Source: Rhodococcus rhodochrous (GTDB taxonomy: Bacteria > Actinomycetota > Actinomycetes > Mycobacteriales > Mycobacteriaceae). Taken from it: a DNA stretch of 64,000 bases. The stretch spans positions 1,913,444-1,977,443 of the forward strand of contig NZ_LT906450.1 of assembly GCF_900187265.1 (NCBI RefSeq), in the 5' to 3' direction. Below the pieces are notes generated by a model. That model made no database searches, was not told the DNA's origin, and was given only the letters and a program-made list of their open reading frames with translations. The position numbers were made by a program, and so were the translations under genes. This document shows, in pieces, positions 19,900 to 30,778 of this stretch; position 1 is the stretch's first letter; the number at the start of each line of letters is the position of its first letter.

Positions 19900-21933
19900 A
19901 TGGCAACATCCGAGCTCGCGTCTCCCGCGCAGCCTCCGGCGCCCGCCCCTACGAGGGGAAACCCGCCGGCACTGCTGATCCTTTTCGGCCTCCTCGCCGC
20001 CGTCGTCGCGGCGTTCGCGGTCGGGCTGTCCGCTGCGCAGGCGCTGGTGTTGCTCGGCATCCCCGATCCCGGTCCGCTCACCACCTACGGTCTGCCCGCG
20101 GTCCGCGCGATCTCCGAGATCGCGACCGTCATCACGATCGGATCGCTGTTCTTCGCCGCCTTCCTCGTGCCCCCGCAACAAGGGGGTGTGCTCGACGTCG
20201 GCGGCTATCGCGCCGTCCGGACCGCGGGCGTCGCGGCGACGGTGTGGGCGATCACCGCGGCGCTGATGGTGCCGCTGACCCTGTCAGACACCTCCGGCAG
20301 CCCGCTGGGCGAGGCCATCCGTCCGCAGAACCTCTTCTCGGCGCTCGGCCAGGTGGAAGTGTCGCTGGCCTGGGCCTGGACGACGGTGCTCGCCCTGATC
20401 ACCGCCCTGCTGATCCGGCTCACGGTGCGCTGGTCGTGGACGCCCTATCTGCTGCTGCTGTCGGTCGTCGCACTCATGCCGATCGCCCTGACCGGGCACT
20501 CCTCGTCGGGTGGTTCGCACGACATGGCGACCAACAGCCTCGTGCTGCACCTCGTCGCGGCGTCCGTCTGGGCGGGCGGGCTGTTCGCCCTGCTCGCGCA
20601 CTCCATGCGAGGCGGCGAGCACACCGACATCGCGGCCCGGCGGTTCTCCTTCGTTGCCGGACTCGCCTTCGTCGTCATGGCCGTCAGCGGCGTCATCAAC
20701 GCCGCGGTCCGCATGTCGTTCGACGACCTGACCACGACCACTTACGGCAGGCTGTTGCTCGCGAAGATCGTCGCGCTGGTCCTGCTCGGCATCTTCGGCT
20801 GGGCACAACGCCGCCGGGCACTGCCGGCACTCGAAGCCGACCCCACCAGCCGGTCCGCGCTCGTGCGGTTCACCCTCGTCGAGGCGTTCGTCCTCGCCGC
20901 GACGATCGGTCTGGCCGTGGGACTCGGTCGCACGCCCCCGCCGCCGCCGGCTACGGTGCCGACGATCCAGGAGGTCGAGCTCGGCTACCAGCTCGACGTA
21001 CCGCCGTCGTTCGTGAGCCTGTTCTTCGGCCAATGGCGCTTCGACTTGATCTTCGGCACGGCTGCTCTCGTGCTCGCCGCCGCCTACGCGGTCGGACTGT
21101 GGACGCTGCGCAAGCGCGGCGACTCGTGGCCGATCGGCCGGTCGATCGCCTGGTTCTCGGGCTGCTTCGTGCTGTTCGTCGCCACCAGTTCGGGCGTCGG
21201 GATGTACTCGCCGGCGATGTTCAGCGTGCACATGGGCGCGCACATGGCCCTGTCGATGCTCGCCCCGGTGCTCCTCGCACTCGGCGGGGCGATGACCCTC
21301 GCCCTGCGTGCGTTCAAGCCGGCCGGACGCAACGCCCCTCCCGGACCGCGCGAATGGATCCTCGAGTTCCTGCACAGCCCGCCGTCGCGGTTCTTCACGC
21401 ATCCGATCGTCGCGTCGGTCATGTTCGTGGGCGGCTTCTACGCCCTGTATCTCGGCGGGATCTTCACCGCGTTCATCGACAGCCACACCGCGCACGTCCT
21501 GATGAACCTGCACTTCCTGCTGAGCGGCTACCTCTTCTACTGGGTGGTGATCGGCGTCGACCCGTCGCCGCGCGACCTGCAGCCCGTGACGAAGCTGGCC
21601 ATGGTCTTCGGCTCGCTCCCGTTCCACGCCTTCTTCGGCGTGACTCTCATGAGCATGGGCACGGTGATGGCCGAGAGCTACTACCGCGGCCTGGCACTGC
21701 CGTGGAACTACGACCTGTTCTCCGATCAGAAGGTCGGCGGCAGCATCGCGTGGTCGGCCGGCGAGATCCCGCTCGTGCTCGTGATGCTCGCCCTGCTCGT
21801 CCAGTGGTCGCGCAGCGATCGGCGCACGGCGCGACGTGTCGACCGGGCCGCCGAACGTGACGACGACGCCGATCTCGCGGCACACAACGCGATGTTCGCC
21901 GAGCTGGCGCGCCGCGACCGCGAGGGTCGCTGA
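19900..21933 (+). CDS. ctaG: fused CopD-like copper resistance/import and CtaG cytochrome oxidase assembly protein
   Basis: Polytopic membrane protein of 677 aa with two modules. Residues about 20-330 form a CopD-like domain, with helices around RAISEIATVITIGSLFFAAF and TGHSSSGGSHDMATNSLVLH, which supply possible His/Met copper ligands. Residues about 360-640 form a CtaG/caa3 assembly domain: FSVHMGAHMALSMLAPVLLA, NLHFLLSGYLFYWVVIG and MSMGTVMAESYYRG. CtaG delivers copper to the CuB site of cytochrome oxidase. This fused architecture is known in mycobacteria and relatives. It follows coxE by two bases, so a link to copper supply for CO dehydrogenase is possible (inference). Confidence 0.88.
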   Translation: MATSELASPAQPPAPAPTRGNPPALLILFGLLAAVVAAFAVGLSAAQALVLLGIPDPGPLTTYGLPAVRAISEIATVITIGSLFFAAFLVPPQQGGVLDVGGYRAVRTAGVAATVWAITAALMVPLTLSDTSGSPLGEAIRPQNLFSALGQVEVSLAWAWTTVLALITALLIRLTVRWSWTPYLLLLSVVALMPIALTGHSSSGGSHDMATNSLVLHLVAASVWAGGLFALLAHSMRGGEHTDIAARRFSFVAGLAFVVMAVSGVINAAVRMSFDDLTTTTYGRLLLAKIVALVLLGIFGWAQRRRALPALEADPTSRSALVRFTLVEAFVLAATIGLAVGLGRTPPPPPATVPTIQEVELGYQLDVPPSFVSLFFGQWRFDLIFGTAALVLAAAYAVGLWTLRKRGDSWPIGRSIAWFSGCFVLFVATSSGVGMYSPAMFSVHMGAHMALSMLAPVLLALGGAMTLALRAFKPAGRNAPPGPREWILEFLHSPPSRFFTHPIVASVMFVGGFYALYLGGIFTAFIDSHTAHVLMNLHFLLSGYLFYWVVIGVDPSPRDLQPVTKLAMVFGSLPFHAFFGVTLMSMGTVMAESYYRGLALPWNYDLFSDQKVGGSIAWSAGEIPLVLVMLALLVQWSRSDRRTARRVDRAAERDDDADLAAHNAMFAELARRDREGR

Positions 21934-21945
21934 CCGCACCCGCCC

Positions 21946-21999
21946 GACGTGCACATCTCGTCGCGCCACGCCGAAGCGGACCGACGAGATGTGCACGTC
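21946..21999. terminator. long hairpin between convergent ctaG and TspO-like gene
   Basis: A perfect 18-bp inverted repeat (21946-21963 with 21982-21999) around an 18-base loop, between two genes that converge. It is likely a bidirectional terminator. Confidence 0.75.
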
Positions 22000-22007
22000 C
22001 GAGGGAA

Positions 22008-22862
22008 TCAGGCGGCTGCTGTCGTGCGGGTGGGGGAGCGCTCGGCGCCGATGCGGGCCACCACGGTGGCCACGACCGCGATGACCGCGGCCGTCATGGC
22101 GGCGACCGCTGCGGGAGTGGACACCAGACCGCCGTCACCCGTGCGGGCGACCGCGATCCATGCCAAACCCCACACGAGCGCACCCGTCACGGCCAGCCGG
22201 CCCCGACCTGCCGTCGCGAGGACCACGGAGACGGCGGCGACGACGGCCAGCACGATGATCGCCCACACGTCGGCTCCCCAGCCGAACGGATCGATGTCCT
22301 CGTAACGCAGCGCCGCGGCGGTGTTGGCGACGGTCGCCACCGACACCCAACCCAGGTAGACGAACATCGTGCCGTCGACGACCACCGCTTCGAGCCTGTT
22401 CGACGGCAGCACGCGCGTGAAGATCAGGAACACCCGGACGAGCACCGCGAGCAACGCGACGATCACCACGACACTCAGCCAGACCTGATCGAACTGGATC
22501 GCCGTGATCCACGCGGCGTTGAGCAGCATCGACGCGACGATCCACCAGCCCGCGGCGCGCTGACGCGCATCGGCGTGGTTCGCCGGCAGTGCCTGCCACA
22601 CCGCGAGCGCGAGCAGACCGGCGTAGATGAGGGTCCAGATCGAGAACGCCGGGCCGCCGGGCGCGACCGCCGTGGCATCCGCCGACAACGCACCACCCGC
22701 GGCCTCCGCGACCGGCGTCCCACCGGCCGCGCCCGAACCGAAGAACGACACCACGACGGCAAGCGGAGCGCTCACCGCCACGGCCACGACGCGGGCGATG
22801 TCGCGACCGGTGCGGGTCGCGGGGGACGTGGCGGGCGCGGATCCGGGTGAGTGGGATGTCAT
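22008..22862 (-). CDS. TspO/MBR-like tryptophan-rich membrane protein
   Basis: Membrane protein of 284 aa with a hydrophilic N-terminus and five or more hydrophobic helices. The segment PGGPAFSIWTLIYAGLLALAV resembles the first helices of TspO/MBR-related proteins (pattern PPG.xFxxxWxxLY), followed by WWIVASMLLNAAWI and GTMFVYLGWVSVAT. Classical TspO is about 160 aa, so this is the longer actinobacterial type with two extra C-terminal helices. Ligand and role are unknown. No clear ribosome site is seen. It ends convergently with the CopD-CtaG gene. Confidence 0.6.
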   Translation of the reverse strand: MTSHSPGSAPATSPATRTGRDIARVVAVAVSAPLAVVVSFFGSGAAGGTPVAEAAGGALSADATAVAPGGPAFSIWTLIYAGLLALAVWQALPANHADARQRAAGWWIVASMLLNAAWITAIQFDQVWLSVVVIVALLAVLVRVFLIFTRVLPSNRLEAVVVDGTMFVYLGWVSVATVANTAAALRYEDIDPFGWGADVWAIIVLAVVAAVSVVLATAGRGRLAVTGALVWGLAWIAVARTGDGGLVSTPAAVAAMTAAVIAVVATVVARIGAERSPTRTTAAA

Positions 22863-22970
22863 GCCGGGAGGGTGCCCGTCCTACGGATCACTCAATCCCG
22901 ATCCGACGAATCGGACGAATGCGGACGTAGCGGCCTTTGTTCCTCCCCCCGGGGCCTGCGCGACACGACG
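22863..22970. other. intergenic region upstream of the TspO-like gene
   Basis: Non-coding spacer with a small inverted repeat (CCGAT...ATCGG near 22905-22921). Together with the hydrolase remnant and the ettA promoter it makes up the 356-base stretch to ettA. Confidence 0.4.
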
Positions 22971-23123
22971 GTGCCCGCGCCGCTCGCGTTCGAGCTGATC
23001 GCGGATCTGTGGGCCGGTGGCGCGAACGCCCAGTTCAGGACGTACCCCACGGGGCATTCGGAGACGATGTTCGCGTCGCTGCCCGACACGACAGGCTTCG
23101 TCGCGGAGCTGCTGCGACCCTGA
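22971..23123 (+). pseudogene. 3' remnant of an alpha/beta-hydrolase (lipase-like) gene
   Basis: About 50 codons up to a stop read VPAPLAFELIADLWAGGANA, then YPTGHSETMFASLPDT and a Leu-rich end. This resembles the C-terminus of secretory lipases, where a Val-Pro contact, a helix and the catalytic His (in GHSETMF) occur in this order. There is no plausible start, nucleophile elbow or upstream body, so only the 3' end appears to remain. A complete gene of the same general family is at 62.8-64.0 kb. Confidence 0.5.
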
Positions 23124-23205
23124 CAGCGGCTCCGGCACCTGCGGGACTCCGGCGCCGGCCCCACCTGTCGGGTTCGCACGATGTGGGTTATCGACCGTCG
23201 ACCGA

Positions 23206-23211
23206 TACGCT
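23206..23211 (+). promoter_or_regulatory. putative -10 box of a leaderless ettA transcript
   Basis: TACGCT lies seven bases before the ettA ATG at 23219, and no Shine-Dalgarno sequence is present, so translation probably starts at the 5' end of the mRNA. Confidence 0.4.
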
Positions 23212-23218
23212 GGTGGTC

Positions 23219-24884
<1,666 letters not shown>

Positions 24885-24892
<8 letters not shown>

Positions 24893-25307
24893 GCGCAACG
24901 GCCACCGGCCCTACCGGTGCCCGGTCGAGGTGCGCTGGGGCGACTCCGATCGGCTCGGGCACGTCAACAACGCCAAGGTCGTGGAATACCTGCAGGAAGG
25001 GCGCATCAAGTTCTTCCGGAGCGAGCTGCCGGCACGCGATGCCGTCGTGCTCCGGAAGATGGACGTCGAGTTCCTGCGTCCGATCAAGGATTCCTCGGCG
25101 CCGATCGAGGTCGAGACGACGGTGCTGCGTCTCGGCACGAGCTCGTTCACGGTGCGTCAGACGATCCTCGACCGGGAAGGCGTGGTGTGCGCGGTCGCCG
25201 ACACCGTGCTCGTCGGCTTCGATCCCGAGACCGACACGTCGCGGCCGCTGACAGACGAGGTACGGGCGGTGCTCGACCGGCACCGCGCCGTCACGCCCAC
25301 CGGCTGA
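24885..25307 (+). CDS. 4HBT-family acyl-CoA thioesterase
   Basis: Hotdog-fold protein of 140 aa. The N-terminus has VRWGDSDRLGHVNNAKVVEY, the 4-hydroxybenzoyl-CoA-thioesterase signature with the catalytic Asp. The GTG start lies within the last codons of ettA, an eight-base overlap showing translational coupling. A second member of the same family follows the glutamate dehydrogenase gene at 30260. The acyl-CoA substrate is unknown. Confidence 0.85.
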
Positions 25308-25447
25308 GCGGGTACATCCTGTCGACCGGCCCGGCTGTTACCCGACCCGCCGGTTCCGACCCCCCGACTGCGCGCCGCGGATAGGCTCGATCACGAGTCC
25401 GTCCGCGGCGCGCGGTGTATCCGCCCGATAGAGCAGGAGGGGTGTCG

Positions 25448-28400
25448 ATGGCCGATCCGGCTGTGGCGCAGACAAATTCAACAGGCAGCGATGCCTCTCC
25501 CGAGGCGGTCCTCGAGCGGATCTATCAGAGCTCCGGAGAGTTCACCACCGACCACGGCGCGGCCGCGCTCGAGCACGTCCGTCTCGGTCGTCGGCGCGCA
25601 CCGGACACCGCTGTCGTCGGTGTGCGCCGCACCGACGGCATGGGTGTCGCCGTACAGATCGTCACCGACGACATGCCGCTGCTCGTCGAATCGGTGCTGG
25701 CACTGCTGTCCCGGCTGGGTGTCTCGGTGGCGACGGTCATCCACCCCGTCCTGTCTGCGCGCCGCACCGCCGAGGGCGACCTCGAGCGCCTGACCGACGA
25801 AGGCGGACGGACCTCGGGTGGAGTCGCCGAATCATGGATGCACATCGAGTTGCGCGGGCCCGTCGACGACGAATCGGTCGAGGAGATCGATCACGGCCTG
25901 CGGCGCGTACTGTCCGATGTGCGGCAGGTGGCGTCGGACTCCGGGGAGATGCACGCCCTGCAGCGCGACCTGGCGGACGCGCTCGACGGCCTGGCCGCCG
26001 ATCCGCCGGCGCACTACACGGCCGACGAGCTCACCGAGACCGCCGAACTGCTGCGCTGGTTGAGCGGCGGGAACTTCACCCTCCTCGGCTACCGGCGCTA
26101 CGACTTCGTGCCCGACGGCGGCGACGACAACGTGCGCGCGACGCCCGTGCCCGGCAGCGGCAGGGGAGTGCTGCGCACCGATGCCTCGGTCGCGGACCCG
26201 CTCGACCTGCCCGGTGAGGTCGGCACGGGTCGCCGTCCGCTCCTCGTGCTCACTCAGGGCGCGCTTCCCGCCACCGTGCACCGTTCCGTCTATCCGTACT
26301 TCGTCGGCGTCGCCCGGCTTGACGCCGACGGCGCGGTCGTCGGGGAGGATCGTTTCCTCGGTGTCCTCACGGTGACCGCTCTGCACGAGAACATCCTCGA
26401 CATCCCCGTGGTCTCGCGCCGGGTGCGGGAGGTCGTCGCGCGGGCGCGGGTCGAGCTGTCGTCCTACAGCGGCCAGGCGATGCTCGAGATCATGCAGACG
26501 GTGCCCCGCGCGGAACTGTTCTCCATGGACACCGACACCCTCTACGAGACCGTCACGGCGGTGGTCGACATCCGCCGGCAGGTGCGGTTGTTCGTCCGCG
26601 TCGACACCTACGGGCGGTACATCTCGTGCCTGGTCTACCTGCCGCGCGACCGCTATACGACGAAGGTGCGCGTGGCGATCCAGGACATCCTGTTGCGCGA
26701 GTTCGGTGGCGGCGTACTCGACTACACCGCGCGGGTCTCCGAACGCGACCTCGCGTTGCTGCACGTGACGATCCGGTTCTCCGGGCGCGCACGTCGCGAG
26801 GTGGACACCTCCGAGGAGAACCGCCTGCGGATCCAGGCGATGCTCGCGGAAGTGACCCGCAACTGGGCCGATCGGCTCGGTGAGGCGGCGGCCGCGACCG
26901 GCGATCTCGATCCGTTGCTGGTGCAGCGGTACGCCGAGGTCGTGCCCGAGGCGTACAAGGAGGACTTCGGTTCCGAACGTGCCCTGGACGACCTGCGGCG
27001 TCTGGAAGCGCTCGACTCCGGCGATCTCGACACGCACCTGTACCGTCCGGGTTCCGACGATCCGTTGTCGTTGCGTTTCACCCTGTACATCGCCGACGAG
27101 ACGGTCACCCTCGGCCGGATCCTCCCGGTGTTGCAGAGCCTCGGCGTCGAGGTCGTCGACGAGCGACCCTACCGGCTGCCGCGATCGGACGGAATCGATT
27201 GCTGGATATACGATTTCGGACTCTGCCTGCCCGAGGACATCGAGCACGGCATCGTCGAGACCGATCCGACCCTGGCGGATCGTCTCACCGACACCTTCAC
27301 CGTGGCCTGGCGGGGCGCGGTCGAGACCGACCGGTTCAACCAGCTCGTGCTGCGCGCCGGGCTCACCTGGAAGCAGGTCGTGCTTCTCCGCGCCTACGCG
27401 AAGTACCTGCGCCAGACCGAATTCCCCTACAGCCAGTACAACATCGAAGGTGTGCTGCTCGGCGCCCCCCACACCGCGGCGCTGCTCGTCGGGCTGTTCG
27501 AGTCCCGGTTCGATCCGGAGGACGCCTCCGCCGAACGCGAACAGCAGATCGCCGAGGAACTCACGACGACGATCGCGGAGGTGACCGCCCTGGCCACCGA
27601 CCGCATCCTCCGGGGGCTGTTCTCGTTGATCCGTGCGACCCTGCGCACCAACTTCTACGTGGCCGGCGGGATCGGGCACGAGCGCCCGGACGGTCGGGCG
27701 TTGTCGCTCAAGTTCGATCCGCGACGGATCGCCGAACTACCCCAGCCGCGACCGGCTTTCGAGGTGTTCGTCTACGCCCCGGACGTCGAGGGCGTCCACA
27801 TGCGGTTCGGTCCCGTCGCCCGCGGTGGGCTGCGCTGGTCCGACCGTCGGGAGGACTTCCGCACGGAGGTGCTCGGCCTGGTCAAGGCGCAGGCCGTGAA
27901 GAACGCGGTGATCGTGCCCGTGGGTGCGAAGGGCGGCTTCGTCGTCAAGCGCGCCCCGCGTCCGACCGGTGACGCCGAGGCGGACCGGCGCGCCGTCCGC
28001 GAGCGCGGCGAACGGTGCTACCGGTGCTTCATCGCCGGTCTGCTCGACATCACGGACAACCTCGACGCCGCCCGCAACGACACGGTCCCGCCGCAGCGGG
28101 TCGTGCGTCACGACAACGACGACCCGTATCTCGTGGTGGCCGCGGACAAGGGCACCGCGTCGTTCTCCGACCTCGCGAATTCCGTTGCGGCGGAATACGG
28201 CTACTGGCTCGGTGACGCGTTCGCGTCAGGTGGCTCCGCCGGTTACGACCACAAGGAGATGGGCATCACCGCGCGCGGTGCATGGGAGAGCGTCCGGCGT
28301 CACTTCCGCGAACTCGGATCCGACCCGCAGACGGACGATTTCACCGTCGTCGGAATCGGTGACATGAGCGGCGACGTCTTCGGCAACGGCATGCTGCTCA

Positions 28401-30256
28401 GCCGGCACATCCGGCTCGTCGCCGCGTTCGATCATCGGCACATCTTCCTCGATCCCGACCCCGATCCGGAGCGGTCGTTCGAGGAGCGGCGCCGGTTGTT
28501 CGAACTGCCGCGGTCGTCGTGGAAGGACTACTCGACAGAACTCGTCTCGGCCGGGGGCGGGGTGTGGGACCGGACGGCCAAATCGGTGCCCGTCGGTCCC
28601 GAGGTGCGTGCGGTGCTCGACCTGCCCGACGACGTCACCGCACTCCCACCGCCCGAACTGATCCGCGCGATCCTGCGCGCACCCGTCGACCTGTTGTGGA
28701 ACGGCGGTGTCGGCACCTACGTGAAGGCGTCGACGGAAACCCATGCGGACGTGGGGGACAAGAGCAACGACGGCGTGCGCGTCGACGGGCGGGAACTGCG
28801 TGCCCGGGTCGTGGGCGAGGGCGGCAATCTCGGCGTCACGCAACGCGGCCGCATCGAGTTCGCGCGCGCCGGTGGGAAGATCAACACCGACGCGATCGAC
28901 AACTCGGCCGGCGTCGACAGCTCCGACCACGAGGTCAACATCAAAATCCTCCTCGACGCCATGGTGACTGCCGGCGAGCTCGCGGCGGAGGACCGCAATC
29001 CGCTGCTCGCGTCGATGACCGGTGACGTCGCCGAACTCGTTCTCGCCGACAACATCTCGCAGAACGCCGTGCTCGGACTAGAGCGGGCCGTAGCGCCGTC
29101 CCTGTTGGGGGTGCACCGTCGGATGCTCGCAGCCCTGGAACTCGATCGCGGACTCGACCGCGGCCTCGAGGCCCTGCCCGACGAGGCCGAGTTCGATCGT
29201 CGTGAAGCGGCGGGGGAGGGATTGACGTCGCCGGAGCTGGCGCAGCTCCTCGCCCACGTCAAGCTCGCCCTCGTCGACGACCTGCTGGCCACGGACCTGC
29301 CCGACAACGAGACCTTCGCGTCGATCCTGCCCGCCTACTTCCCGCCCGCTCTGCGCGAGCGGTTCCGGGCCGGGATCCGGGCGCATCCGCTGCGTCGGCA
29401 GATCGTTGCGACCATGCTGGCCAACACCACGGTCGACAACGGCGGCCCCACCTACGTCTACCGGCTCGCCGAGGAGGCCGGGGCGACGGCGACCGACGCC
29501 ATCCGCGCCTACACCGCCGTCACTACCATCTTCGGGCTACCGGCCCTGTGGGACGAGATCCGGGCCGCCGGGCTGCCTGTCGATATCGAGGACGACCTGC
29601 TGCTCGAATCCCGCCGCGTGCTCGACCGGGCGTCGCGCCGGCTCCTCGCCACGCGACCGCAGCCCCTCGCAGTCGGTGCCGAGATCAGCCGTTACCGCGA
29701 CGCCTTCGCGCGTCTCGCACCGCGGGTCGCGGACTGGATGCGCGGGCACCACGCCGAGGACTTCCTGCGTCGTACCCGCCCGCTCCTCGAACGAGGAGCA
29801 CCGGAGGAGCTCACGGGCGTCGTCTTCCGGCTCCTCGACCAGTTCCCGCTGCTCGACGTCGTCGACATCGCCGACATAGAGCAGCGCGACGAGGCGGAGG
29901 TCGCCGACCTCTACTACGCCCTCGACGCGCGTCTCGGCGTCGACCGCCTGCTCACGGCGGTCTCCGGTCTCGAGCGGGGCGACCGCTGGCATTCGCTGGC
30001 ACGCCTCGCGCTGCGCGACGACCTGTACGGCTCGTTGCGGTCGCTCGTCCTCGACGTGCTCGCCGGCGCCGAACCCGGGGAGTCGACCGAGGAGATGATC
30101 GAGGACTGGGAGTCGTCCAACGGCTCCAAGCTCGTCCGCGCGAGGGCGGCGCTCGACGAGATCTTCGCGTCTGGAAGTCTGGACCTCGCCACCCTTTCGG
30201 TGGCGGCACGACAGATCAGGGGCATGGTGCGCACGGGCGCATCCGATCGGAGGTAA
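25448..30256 (+). CDS. gdh: NAD-specific glutamate dehydrogenase, large (180K) type
   Basis: Very large enzyme of 1602 aa deaminating glutamate to 2-oxoglutarate with NAD, like Streptomyces 180K GDH and M. tuberculosis Rv2476c. The ATG at 25448 has GGAGG upstream. The N-terminal half carries regulatory ACT-like segments. The catalytic core starts around residue 780 with MRFGPVARGGLRWSDRREDF and VKNAVIVPVGAKGGFVVKR (catalytic lysine), then VVGIGDMSGDVFGNGML and VVGEGGNLGVTQRGR (NAD-binding region). It shares no gene context with NADP-GdhA. The thioesterase gene after it starts three bases downstream. Confidence 0.96.
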   Translation: MADPAVAQTNSTGSDASPEAVLERIYQSSGEFTTDHGAAALEHVRLGRRRAPDTAVVGVRRTDGMGVAVQIVTDDMPLLVESVLALLSRLGVSVATVIHPVLSARRTAEGDLERLTDEGGRTSGGVAESWMHIELRGPVDDESVEEIDHGLRRVLSDVRQVASDSGEMHALQRDLADALDGLAADPPAHYTADELTETAELLRWLSGGNFTLLGYRRYDFVPDGGDDNVRATPVPGSGRGVLRTDASVADPLDLPGEVGTGRRPLLVLTQGALPATVHRSVYPYFVGVARLDADGAVVGEDRFLGVLTVTALHENILDIPVVSRRVREVVARARVELSSYSGQAMLEIMQTVPRAELFSMDTDTLYETVTAVVDIRRQVRLFVRVDTYGRYISCLVYLPRDRYTTKVRVAIQDILLREFGGGVLDYTARVSERDLALLHVTIRFSGRARREVDTSEENRLRIQAMLAEVTRNWADRLGEAAAATGDLDPLLVQRYAEVVPEAYKEDFGSERALDDLRRLEALDSGDLDTHLYRPGSDDPLSLRFTLYIADETVTLGRILPVLQSLGVEVVDERPYRLPRSDGIDCWIYDFGLCLPEDIEHGIVETDPTLADRLTDTFTVAWRGAVETDRFNQLVLRAGLTWKQVVLLRAYAKYLRQTEFPYSQYNIEGVLLGAPHTAALLVGLFESRFDPEDASAEREQQIAEELTTTIAEVTALATDRILRGLFSLIRATLRTNFYVAGGIGHERPDGRALSLKFDPRRIAELPQPRPAFEVFVYAPDVEGVHMRFGPVARGGLRWSDRREDFRTEVLGLVKAQAVKNAVIVPVGAKGGFVVKRAPRPTGDAEADRRAVRERGERCYRCFIAGLLDITDNLDAARNDTVPPQRVVRHDNDDPYLVVAADKGTASFSDLANSVAAEYGYWLGDAFASGGSAGYDHKEMGITARGAWESVRRHFRELGSDPQTDDFTVVGIGDMSGDVFGNGMLLSRHIRLVAAFDHRHIFLDPDPDPERSFEERRRLFELPRSSWKDYSTELVSAGGGVWDRTAKSVPVGPEVRAVLDLPDDVTALPPPELIRAILRAPVDLLWNGGVGTYVKASTETHADVGDKSNDGVRVDGRELRARVVGEGGNLGVTQRGRIEFARAGGKINTDAIDNSAGVDSSDHEVNIKILLDAMVTAGELAAEDRNPLLASMTGDVAELVLADNISQNAVLGLERAVAPSLLGVHRRMLAALELDRGLDRGLEALPDEAEFDRREAAGEGLTSPELAQLLAHVKLALVDDLLATDLPDNETFASILPAYFPPALRERFRAGIRAHPLRRQIVATMLANTTVDNGGPTYVYRLAEEAGATATDAIRAYTAVTTIFGLPALWDEIRAAGLPVDIEDDLLLESRRVLDRASRRLLATRPQPLAVGAEISRYRDAFARLAPRVADWMRGHHAEDFLRRTRPLLERGAPEELTGVVFRLLDQFPLLDVVDIADIEQRDEAEVADLYYALDARLGVDRLLTAVSGLERGDRWHSLARLALRDDLYGSLRSLVLDVLAGAEPGESTEEMIEDWESSNGSKLVRARAALDEIFASGSLDLATLSVAARQIRGMVRTGASDRR

Positions 30257-30259
30257 CGA

Positions 30260-30694
30260 GTGAGCGGTGCGGGCGAACAGTTCGGTTTCCACACCGAGGT
30301 GATGGTGCGGTGGTCCGACATGGACGTCTTCCAGCACATCAACCACGCGCGGATGGTCACGCTCCTCGAGGAAGCACGGATCCCGTGGTTGTTCGCCGAC
30401 GGTCGCCCCACCCGCAACCTGCGCGAAGGTGCCGTCATCGCCGATCTCCACGTCCGTTATCGCGGGCAGTTGCGCCACGACGACGGTCCGCTCGACGTGC
30501 TGATGTGGACCGAGAAGGTGCGGGCCGTCGACTTCACGATCGGTTACGAGGTGCGGCCGGGCGGTGCCCCGGTCGACTCGGCGCCGGCGGTGGTCGCGTC
30601 CACCCAGATCGCGGCGTTCGACATCGAGACCCAGCGTCTGCGCCGGCTCACCGACGAAGAACGTGTCTTCCTGCGGCAGTGGCAACGCGACTGA
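30260..30694 (+). CDS. 4HBT-family acyl-CoA thioesterase (Rv2475c-like)
   Basis: Hotdog thioesterase of 144 aa with VRWSDMDVFQHINHARMVTL, the family signature with the catalytic Asp in SDMD. The GTG at 30260 is three bases after the gdh stop, with GGAGG at 30250, so it is in the gdh operon as in mycobacteria. The C-terminus RQWQRD runs straight into a hexanucleotide repeat tract that starts two bases after the stop. Confidence 0.88.
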   Translation: MSGAGEQFGFHTEVMVRWSDMDVFQHINHARMVTLLEEARIPWLFADGRPTRNLREGAVIADLHVRYRGQLRHDDGPLDVLMWTEKVRAVDFTIGYEVRPGGAPVDSAPAVVASTQIAAFDIETQRLRRLTDEERVFLRQWQRD

Positions 30695-30696
30695 CG

Positions 30697-30738
30697 GTGG
30701 CAGTGGCAGTGGCAGTGGCAGTGGCAGTGGCAGTGGCA
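30697..30738 (+). repeat. GTGGCA hexanucleotide microsatellite, seven perfect copies
   Basis: Seven identical GTGGCA units in a row, between the thioesterase stop and the next start. The sequence CAGTGGCAACGCGAC occurs both at 30677-30691, in the gene's last codons, and at 30732-30746 after the tract. This suggests growth by slippage from a duplication of the gene's end. Confidence 0.97.
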
Positions 30739-30778
30739 ACGCGACAGCGACAGCAACAACGCAACCGATGAGGGCGAT

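Noticed and set aside
30697-30738. Possible CRISPR or structured repeat array
   Set aside because: The units are six bases with no spacers; it is a simple microsatellite.
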